This document shows, in pieces, positions 54,356-64,000 of a stretch of DNA of 64,000 nt (its first letter is position 1; the number at the start of each line of letters is the position of its first letter). A program made the translations under genes and the position numbers. Under the pieces are notes generated by a model. It ran no database searches and was not told the DNA's origin. It saw only the letters and a list, made by a program, of their open reading frames with translations. Source of the DNA: Paulinella micropora (Eukaryota; Cercozoa; Imbricatea; Euglyphida); assembly GCA_009731375.1 (NCBI GenBank), contig BJOX01000351.1:461178-525177 (forward strand), given 5' to 3'.

Positions 54356-57300
54356 ATGGCGTGGATAGGCTCTAACGAGATCATCCATCGCTATAAACTC
54401 GACATGTCTGACGAAGCAGACGGTAACGACACGCCCGCCACAGGCGGTTTTACCACTCCCGCAAGGGGAGGAGGACGAGCACAGGAGGAACCTGTCCCTC
54501 GCTCCCCATGGAGAGGGCCCGATAATGGGTTGGTAATTCCGGCTCGTGCAATTCAAACGAAGGTGGTGCTGGACCGATACCGAGGCCCAGCCGAGGGATG
54601 GCCAGGCAACCCTTAAGATGACGAGGAACATGGGACAAACCCAAACGACAACTCGATGCATCTTTTCCCGAATAATATGTACGAGGAGGCAACTTGGTAC
54701 AGGTGTATGTTCAAGGAACCCTCGATACAAGGGGCTATTGGACTAATGCATTTGTTCAATCCGAGCCTTACTGCAAATGGTACCGCTACCATACATCATG
54801 TTATGGACCTCTACAGGGTTCTAGCAACCGTGCGTGACTCCTTATTAGACGAAGCGTGGCAGATAAACCACCAAAGGTACCCAGCGCTGCTGAATACCTT
54901 ATTCGTCGAGAAAAAGGATCTGCAACCCTCTCTCACTTTTCCTTTCACACAGGACCCAGATAAAGAACTAGCTACAGACACAAAGTGGCCCAACTCGGCA
55001 GGGTTGCTGGTGTTTATCTCGGAGATACAAGCTTGGAATATAGTTTCAGCACGAAACCTGAGTGCTGCGGTTGCAATTTGGAATCTCACCCTCACAGAGC
55101 ACAAGAGCTGGAAGAAACAGCTTCTCCCCTCTGAGGACGATTCAACAGCAGCTGCCCAAGCCCGGGACACCCTTAACGAGCTGCTTGATACAATCGAACA
55201 GCATCAGTGGACCTGGGTGAGTAGGATGGCAACGAAGTTCAAATACTTCAAGGCCACTATGGTGTTTGAGAAGGCTATTAGAGGTGGTAAGGCGGTGGAG
55301 AAGAAAATCGCTCCCCATCCGGCAGTAAAGCTCTATTAGTGCAACTTCCTCGCTATGTGCGAGTTAGTAGCACAGACCATCAGTGACATCCTCCGAATTC
55401 GCCTAGCGAACGAGGTTCATGTCACATATGGCAATGATGGCAGAGCAACTGACGTCCCAGAGGGAACGACATTCGTCTTCTTTCACAAGGCGGTAGTTGT
55501 CCCGCCCCAGGGAAACCAAGGGGGTGGCGGACACAACCGACCTTCAAACACCACGGAAGAACAAAAGAAAGCGAACGACAAATTGGTCGAACGAGCTCTG
55601 ACTCGGCTTGACAAGGCCACAACTTTTGACTATGGCAAGTATAACCCGCAAGTCAATATTGATTATGGCGAAGGTATCTTGCTTTTGTTGGGCTATACGT
55701 GTCTAGACAGCACGATTGGACAGTTCAGTCTAACCGCTGCAGACACTAAACAGATGTTAGCCAACAAAGCCAGTCGTTGGGCATCCCAAGACTTGTTAAC
55801 GCACAAATGGCCACAATGGGATGAGGAAGCGGGCCGACTGATTCAAGGGGGACAATTGAAGCCTCCCGGCCGACCTCATTACCTGCTCGAACAATTTGTA
55901 AAGGGGGCCAACTGGGGTTTCATGTGCGACCCTGTTATCGTCGCCGACCTGGTGTCGGCTATGGCACAACGTATGTGGGAAGCCGATGTGCCACACAACG
56001 AAATCGTGGACCTTCCACAAAAGCTGATCACGCCCCTAGTTCGCGCTGATTTGGCGATGTTACTAGTGGCAGTCCTTAAGGGCATCGCTAGAGCAACGAC
56101 CACCAAAGGCCGAACAACGGGGGAAAGATACATTCGCAACGTCTTGTCACAGGCACAGGATGCCGATGACCGCGCATTCTCGCTTCAGAGTTTTCGCGTT
56201 GACCGATTGGTCGAAGTATCAGCGTGGGATGCAACTTTTGTGCAGAGGATCTTCGGCTCTAAAGCGAACAAGGACGAACGTATGCGGCGGGCGAACATCT
56301 TGCTGCAGGCCATGCAGGCTGTGGGATTGTCGTTGCCTGATCATCAGGCCAAGGCAAACGAACCACAGTTCGACATACTGTCCTTCGTCACATCCACCTC
56401 ATGGGGAGACCACTCTTATACGGGGTCCAGCTCCTATCAGAGATCCCCCTCGAGTTCACCTAACCCATACTGGTCATCGTCGTCGAGCTCATCGAGCTCC
56501 TCGAACCCGTATTGGGGCCAGGGGCCGCGACATTCTCCAAACCCATACGCATCTACATCTTCTCCAGCGGGGGGTAGCCCTAACCCATATGCCCAACAAT
56601 CTACTTCGGGGTTTCATTCTCCACCACCGGTGAGCTTGACATCGCCACTGCATACGTACCAAGCACCTGAGTTTACCATGCCCATGTACTCACCACAGCC
56701 CATACCACACCCCATGTTACCTCCCACACCACCGCCGGTTAGCCAGACACAAGGGGCCCCGCCCCCATGTCAGCCGGCGACAAAGAAAAAGAAAACACGT
56801 ACAATCCCACGGCAAACCAATCAACCTCTCAGCTCATTAGCCATCGACCCTGGTCCGGCTGGATGCCCGTACGGGGTACAGAGGTTAGACGACCTTGGCA
56901 ACCCGCCAACGGTCAAGTCTAATACTTTGTGTGATTATTTTCACCACGCACTGGCTTTTAACTGCTTACCAGAACGTCGATTTTGGGTGTGGCCTTGCCT
57001 CATGGGAAAGTCGTGTCTACGATGGCACACATTCCCGGGCACCCCACAGCACCCAATAGCGATGAGGCGGTATATACGCAGATACAAGGCGGGAGAGTCG
57101 AAGGTCAAGAGGCCGGAAGATGGCGATTGGGTGCCTTTCCCGAAACAGCAGGCACACATGAACTTGCAATTCCCGGACGTTGATGAACACGGACGGGTCT
57201 CTCTGATGCCAAACGGGCACGTGGCGAGTTGGTGCGCCGCCTTCGATGCGGAAGCCGAAATGCTCAAAAGCCAATTCCCGGCGGCCGACAAGTTCGCGGC

Positions 57301-58084
57301 ATACATGCCCGGTCAGGAGACACTCCTGAGCCAGATGGGAAAGCCCACAGCACGCAAACGCAAACGCAAACGCAAGCAACGCGTCACATGTGTTGTGCAG
57401 GCCAAGGCCAGCCAGCAGGACACAAGTCCTCCAAGAAGCGCAAATTCAAGTCCTAGACAATCAACGGAAAGGACACACCCCGGGGCACGTAAGCGGGTGC
57501 GTTTTGCACACCCGTTGGAAACGATAGCCACCGCAGAGGGTGATGGACTAGTTGTCGGGACAGGCGCAGTAGTAACAGAAACACTAGTTAATAGGGTGAT
57601 GGTAACGGAGGCCACACCAACGCCAGGTCAGGTGACACAAGCCGATATTGAGTCACCGACGGCTAGGGTTGCTGTGTCCCCACCCGCACCAGTAGTAGAT
57701 GAGACAGTAAGAAAGGAGGCTACACCAACGCCAGGTCAGGTGACACAAGTCAGTATCGAGTCACCGACGGCTAGGGTTGCTGTGCCCCCTTCTACACCGC
57801 AAGTAGATAGTTTTGCGGGGGTCACAGACCCCTCGATCACAGTCAATAGTACTGCTTCGGCAGGGGTGAGCGCAGAGATAACAGAGGGGCACAACAGTAG
57901 TCGTGGCCGTACACCTTCACCTGAGGTGACGACCATCCGCAATAATGTACAGGCGGACCCTCACCCATCTCCACCCGAAGACGATGTCGCACAGGCGGCT
58001 AGTGAGCATGATGGTAAAATGGACGGGCTAAGTTGCCGTGGCAGACGCGAGGTAGTGACTAGTCAGAGAGAGGGTATGCTTTGA
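54356..58084 (+). pseudogene. Gag-like polyprotein with CCCH zinc finger (two in-frame stops)
   Basis: ATG at 54356. The frame is continuous to TGA at 58084 except for TAA at 54614 and TAG at 55337, giving about 1,240 codons. The N-terminal half is helical (WYRCMFKEPSIQGAIGLMHL, LDEAWQINHQRYP, AWNIVSARNLSAAVAIWNLT), like a capsid region. A Ser/Pro-rich linker with NPYW/NPYA repeats follows at about 56,440-56,620. A motif NCLPERRFWVWPCLMGKSC then LRWH fits a CCCH finger, C-x10-C-x5-C-x3-H, near 56,960-57,030, instead of the retroviral CCHC knuckle. A basic RKRKRKRKQRV patch and a 108-bp tandem repeat (TPTPGQVTQ, IESPTARVAV) end the protein. No enzyme domains. The gag assignment rests on context and architecture, not on a recognised family. 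Confidence 0.55.
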
Positions 58085-60394
58085 GGCAAGTGCTAGGGTT
58101 CCATGGTATGAGTCCTAGGGTAATCCGCCAGAGAGCACCACACCATGAGAGACAAGTGAGAGGATATTCCCCACAGGTTTCTCGTTGAGTGTGTGAAACG
58201 CGCATTAGAGAGTTCGGCCGAGAGGAGAGAGTATTCCTGCCTTTTAACTATTTAGTAGGTTGAGCACATAGAGTTGCAAAAGAACCTGTATAGGCAGTAG
58301 GGCAGAGTGTTCCTAGTAGCATCGAGAGTCGACAGTGTCTACAGTGTTTTTGTGCCATAGTACTAGTGCCATTTGTTGTATCGCTTGTTTTGTATTATGT
58401 ATAAGCTTACTGCTTGTGGATGTTTTGCCTTACGCCTTATCCCTTTTTGACAATTATGGAATGTTTGCATGATTGCTGCGCCATATCTTGAGAATTTTGT
58501 CATTTATGTTAATGGCTTCATGACCATACACACATCTATTTTTAACACCTTTAGCAAGTATAGGAGGTAAAAAGGGGGGTGAGTAGTGTGAGACAGGCGA
58601 GAGCGAGTGAGCAAGTAAGTGCGAGCGAGCAAGGCAAGTGAGGACGAGAGAGCGCGAGTGAGAAGCATGCGAGGGCGAGCGATCGCGTGTGATGAGCGCT
58701 AGTGCAAGTGATGTGGTGGCGAGGGCGTAATGAGAACGAGTGTGAGTGCGCGAGAGAGAAGCACGAGAGTTTTTCATGCCCAGTGACCTTGTTCATTTAT
58801 GCTATTTCCGTGTGTTTGAAGTGATTGGTGTATATGGATCAGGTGAGAATAGTATTGTCAGAGAGTTTTAGGGAGTGCAAGAACTAGCGAGCAGGGTACA
58901 CAGTGGCTAGTGAGCATAGAGGACTCATTTTATGAGACCACTCTATATTCTCAAGTCATAATGCCTTGTACATTTTTGCATCGTTTTCTGCTTTTCCTTG
59001 TATTGGTATTACTATGTTTTGACTTAAGCATTTTCTATGCTATTGTTATTTGAAGTTGTTTGTTTTAATGTGCATGGTATACATTTGTGAGTATATTTGT
59101 TACGCCATACACATTACCCTCATTCACACTATATATATGCTGCAGAACATATTTTTCAATGTGTTATCATTATCGATGTCTGTTTGTATGACGTTGTCCT
59201 TTTACTCATAGCTTTGTCGATGTTTTAACTCATACATACTTGGCCAGCAATAATAGTTGTGTATAGAGCTGGGGGGTGCATAGCTACAGAGAATATAGCA
59301 ATAGCAGATGATGATGTTAGTCATAGAGATATTAGCTGTTGACAGGCGAAGTCAAATTAGCTGATAGCCCGTAAAGCCTAGAGCGTGATGGTAGGCTGAG
59401 CGTAGGCGGTGATATTACTGACAGAGAATACACTTATTGAGATGGATGTGTTCATGTTGTCGTATGCGTGTTGCGTGTTTCGCTTATTTTATGGCAATAT
59501 TATACATACAGTCACTTATTACTATGCTCAGTACCCCAACGCGTTATGTGTTGACTCATTATGTCTCTTTTATCATTTATCTTACATTTTTGCTTTTATT
59601 GCATGATTTTATCTACATATAGTTATTCTTTTGCTTATTCTTTGATTTAACGTTGAGTGAGTAGTTCAGACTAGCTATCTGTGCTATTTCAGTTTTCGTT
59701 CATAGTTAGAGCATAACTAGTCATTAGAGAGCATGAAGAACTAATGAAGATAGAATTGATGATTGTGAGCGGCTTATGTAATGATTATGATAGCATATAG
59801 TCATAAAGCTCGGGGGGTGATAGCGTGAGCAATCTAGTAAGCGTGAGAGCTAGTGACTGAATGTAGAGAGCGTCTAATGTGTCTTTGTCATCATTTTCCT
59901 TGTTTAATTTTTCTTCCTTTCCTATACATACGAGGAGATGACGAAAGGGAGTTGATCGGCCCTTGGGCTGCCCTTTTTGATCCTCACACTATTTTTAATT
60001 TTTTTTTTTTTTTTAAAGTTAGCAATCATAGTAATCTTACATTGTGTACTGTTTGGTGCTGTTACACTGTCTGAAATATGATTAATTTTGCATTGTTTGT
60101 TGCTTTTGCTTCATATGCTAACCATATGTTTCTTGTTCTTATCATTGTGTTGTTTTATTCGTTTATCCTTTCATTCTAAATTTTTCAGAAGTCGGCGATA
60201 CCCATTACGGGAAGCGCTTGAAAAATTTGAAATTGGTTTATATATATATATACCATATTTATATATATGTGTTACTTGAACATATTGCTGAATTATGAGC
60301 CATCCTAGAGCCATGGACAACAATAATAATTCTAATAATATTATCCTATTGGAAATCCATTTTCTTAACTTTGCAGTTATGAAATTTGGATTTC
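58085..60394 (+). other. Long non-coding 3' part of the gag element
   Basis: AT-rich, without supported ORFs. GGGGGGTG occurs at 58574, 59271 and 59812 as well as at the polypurine tract at 60395. GAGC/GAGT-rich low-complexity DNA lies at 58,590-58,770. The shared GATACCC.TTACGGGAAGCGCT motif is at 60197-60218. Confidence 0.5.
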
Positions 60395-60407
60395 GGGGGG
60401 TGCGTTA
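60395..60407 (+). promoter_or_regulatory. Polypurine tract / presumed 3' LTR border of gag element
   Basis: GGGGGGTGCGTTA, closely matching GGGGGAGCGTTA at the Copia element (30169-30180). Confidence 0.5.
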
Positions 60408-60836
60408 TTCCCATAGAATTATTAATTCAGTTTTAGTCAAGTAGTAATATACAGTAATAATTTTATCCTAAGTTAGACGGATGCAATTAATTGCCTTTTT
60501 GTCACTATTACTTAATTTCAGTCCTGAACTTTAGTATTTCCATACTGTTACCTTTATTCAGTAATTCATCTTATTTTCTGGAATGTCTGAACCAGCACCT
60601 AGTGTAGTTCCAGTTTTGAGTAGTGACGTGTCACTTTTCCTTCCTTTCACCAAAGGGCAATGACTGATTAAAGATTGTCTCTGCATTCAGACTTGTCTCT
60701 TTATTAATACTGTGACCGGACACTTGGCTTCACCGCCAAGAACCCTACTAACCTCTGTATGAACCGCAAAGCATTAACTGCTTAAAGTTACTTCAGTGTC
60801 TGCCACGATTTATTATTAATAAAGTTGAATGAGAGC

Positions 60837-62190
60837 CTAAAAATGGAGTCTTTTTAACTCGTACAGAGTCGGGCGGAGGCTCAGCTCGTTCAAGTTCAAC
60901 CCACATTTGCCAGTGTGGATCAAGATCCACAAATCATCTGTGGATCGGCTAATACTCAACTTCAGTTTTCGAGTTTTGAATCCATATTTGTGGATTTTGA
61001 TCACTAGTTGTATTATATTATAATAACTTGAACTTGATATTATGAGAGTCAACATGAGTCCGGTCAAGTTGAAGCCGCTAACCATGTCAAACAACCGCCG
61101 GTTCCGAGTCCGACCTATAATATGAATAACTTGACTAATAAAACCTTCACAACCGCGGTCAGAGTGCCACCGGCTGCCTCTTATAAAATTTACAAAAAAA
61201 AGTGGTTGATCAGTGTGTGTGACTTCAGTGGCATATTTAAGTCACTTCTAAGAAAAGCTATGACATCCTGGTTTTCACATATCGCTTCACTGTGGCCGGC
61301 AACTCTTGATTTATCAACTTGAATGTGTACTAGCGTAGTAGGATAGCATTTTACGATTGCCATGATACTGATGTTTTTATGCATATTGAAAATGTGTCAC
61401 GAAAATATGTCATAGGTTTTTTTAAGCATTTTAAGGGTCGGTTAAATGGAGGCAACTATAATTTTTCGAGTTTTCAATGTTTTTTTAATCGCCTTTTTTA
61501 TTTTAAAGATCACGATGAGATCTACTGCTGGCTGAAAAAAATCATTTGAAATTCAAATTTTATAACGGTTAAAAGTTTTGTGTCTTGTCTATTAAAAAAA
61601 TTATTATGCAAATTTTGTCTATAATTCGCGATAGTTTGGTTGGGACTAATATCGACGCTGAGCTTTCTGAATCTGCAGCCCTTTTGAAAAAAGGAGCAGT
61701 ACTTTAAAAGCCATAGTTTCCTGGGTTTTTGTAGCTTTTTCACCATTTTTTAGAAAAAATCCCGGGAACTCAATCATTTTTTGTGGTGGGTGTCGGGCCG
61801 GCCGGTCTAGGAAAAGATGTCAGAGGAAAGGGTTCCCTGAGTGCATCAGATATCTTTTACCACAAAGTATGTTAAAGCTATCCAAGTATATACATAGTAA
61901 CCTTGAGTGTTTTTGATTACTTGTACAAAATATTTCTTGATACTTTTACTTGTAGGCTACAAACCAGCTAGGAGAAAACCACATAATTTTTTGTTGTTGT
62001 CGAAACACTAAAATCTCAAATTTTGTAGCTTGAGTATTATTTCTTGCACAGATGAATAGGTGAATCGTTTTTTACTATCATTAAACGTATTTCTCCAACT
62101 TTGTGTTATTTGTAAATGTCTATGGGAGGCAAAAACTCAAAATCACAAAACCAGCATTTTTCTGGTTTTGGGGACATATACATCTTAACA
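60837..62190. other. AT-rich spacer
   Basis: Only short ORFs without motifs. CACTGTGGCC and similar unique sequence; no repeat family recognised. Confidence 0.45.
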
Positions 62191-62408
62191 TACGTACATA
62201 CATACATACATATGTACATACATACATACACACATACATGCATACAGACATACAGACATACAGACATACAGACAGACAGACAGACAGACATACATACATA
62301 CATACACACATACATACATACATATACATACATACACACATACATACATACATACATACATAGATACATACATACATACATACATACATAGACACACACA
62401 CACACACA

Positions 62409-62496
<88 letters not shown>

Positions 62497-62609
62497 ACAC
62501 ACAGACAGACAGACAGACAGATAGAGTGGTCTATGTGAATCTCGGCATATTAAACATACATAAAGACAGACAGACAGACAGATCTAGACAGACAGACAGA
62601 AGACAGAAA

Positions 62610-62646
<37 letters not shown>

Positions 62647-62765
62647 ACAGCCAGCCAGCTAGACAGACAGACAAGACAAGACAAGACAGACAAGACAGAC
62701 AAGACAGACAAGACAGACAAGACAGACAAGATAGACAAGACAGACAGACAGGCAGGCAGGCAGGC
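62191..62765. repeat. Microsatellite block (CATA)n, (GACA)n, (CA)n, (GA)n, (AAGACAGAC)n
   Basis: Successive simple repeats. ORFs in it (YIHT, SLSL, RQDRQD strings) are artefacts. Confidence 0.95.
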
Positions 62766-63018
62766 AGACCTAAGAAGGAGGCTCCGAAATTACAAAAGAT
62801 AAAGGTCCAGACAAATTTTTTTTCAAGTCACTGACACTGCGAACTTCACGGGCAGTGGCTTGTTATTTTTGGACCCGATTTGCGATCGCACCTTTTGCAT
62901 GCACAAACTCTGTTCTCGGACTCTCTGTGCACTTGAGAGTCTTGAGTTATTCTCTGGAGTCTTATTTGAAGGTACAAACCAATCACTTTGTCCTCTGTAC
63001 ATGCAGGAAGCAACCGCC

Positions 63019-63118
63019 ATGTCGAAGCGCAAGGCAGCGAGCCCCGGCAAAACCGAGAAAAAGGCGAAGAAGGACGGCTTCGAATATGTCATCTGCTGCC
63101 TGGGAGCAGGCTACGTGG
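63019..63118 (+). CDS. UGDH: Probable UDP-glucose 6-dehydrogenase, first coding exon
   Basis: ATG at 63019 (CGCCATGTCG) opens a basic leader (MSKRKAASPGKTEKKAKKDG), then FEYVICCLGAGYVG, and meets GTATGA, a consensus 5' splice site, at 63119 (phase 1). UGDH enzymes start with an ICCIGAGYVGG Rossmann glycine motif that binds NAD. They oxidise UDP-glucose to UDP-glucuronate in the cytosol. The other exons should lie beyond the window end. Upstream 62,823-63,018 is unique DNA and is likely 5' UTR and promoter. The Lys-rich leader is longer than in animal enzymes. Only one exon supports the call. Confidence 0.65.

Positions 63119-64000
<882 letters not shown>

Larger units (their letters stand above)
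53000..60836 (+). mobile_element. Gag-only LTR-type retroelement (TR-GAG-like), borders approximate
   Basis: A long gag-like ORF (54356-58084) is followed by 2.3 kb of non-coding DNA, then a GATACCC.TTACGGGAAGCGCT motif, a polypurine tract GGGGGGTGCGTTA at 60395 and a presumed 3' LTR to about 60,830. No protease, integrase or reverse transcriptase remains. The motif and tract match those of the Copia element at 30.1 kb. A 5' LTR was not found and may lie in the gaps at 52.0 or 52.8 kb. Confidence 0.5.

Noticed and set aside
58454-58796. Minus-strand ORFs of the LALAL/SLALSRP kind
   Set aside because: Translations of a GAGC/GAGT low-complexity stretch.

Overview
The window looks like a scaffold from a repeat-rich eukaryotic nuclear genome, probably a protist or alga. 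It has GT-AG introns, long microsatellites, LINE and Copia retroelements, and short stretches of host-like genes split by introns: leucine-rich-repeat exons, a probable ammonium-transporter exon 1 and a UDP-glucose-dehydrogenase-like exon 1. The species cannot be fixed from the sequence. Many coding regions carry frameshifts. These may be real decay or uncorrected long-read indels. Eight N gaps are present, and three 10-N gaps are flanked by the same sequence on both sides.

Layout. About 1-11.3 kb is a decayed Polinton/polinton-like-virus element (A): a phage-type fibre with an S74 chaperone end, a retroviral-type integrase, several small proteins and a broken protein-primed DNA polymerase B. 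At 11.7-12.2 kb there is a long fold-back repeat. From 12.5 to 22 kb is a nest of retroelements set in (AAT)n tracts, including a LINE with an open 1,700-codon reading frame. From 22 to 24 kb are microsatellites. From 24 to 26.3 kb is an LRR locus whose exons alternate between the two strands. From 26.3 to 30.6 kb is a decayed Ty1/Copia element lacking its 5' part. From 31.8 to 42.3 kb is a second, different Polinton-like element (B): an AP2/zinc-finger-like protein, a nearly intact polymerase B, two GKY-domain paralogues, a virion protein, a major capsid protein (partly in a gap), a penton protein and an adenain-like protease. From 43.5 to 44.3 kb is a ~360-bp tandem repeat. From 44.9 to 48.7 kb a GC-rich, very divergent RNA polymerase largest-subunit gene lies head to head with an acidic protein carrying a collagen-like segment. 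From about 53 to 60.8 kb is a gag-only LTR-type element that shares a 3' motif with the Copia element. The rest is AT-rich spacer, microsatellite and the 3'-terminal UGDH-like exon.

How the parts fit. A and B each hold part of the Polinton kit (integrase and fibre in A; capsid and maturation genes in B; polymerase in both), so each is a separate insertion rather than half of one element. No packaging ATPase was recognised. The gag-only element may depend on a Copia-type pol such as the one at 26-30 kb. The RNA polymerase and collagen-like pair could mark a giant-virus-derived insertion, but this is an inference.

The strongest novel signal is the LRR locus at 24.0-25.4 kb. It contains 84-bp, phase-0 LRR exons on the plus strand, each abutting tail to tail an 84-bp LRR exon on the minus strand. 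Both use the same palindromic GGTACC as 5' splice site. The 3'-splice-site sides are separated by related TGCTACC/GGTAGCA hairpins.
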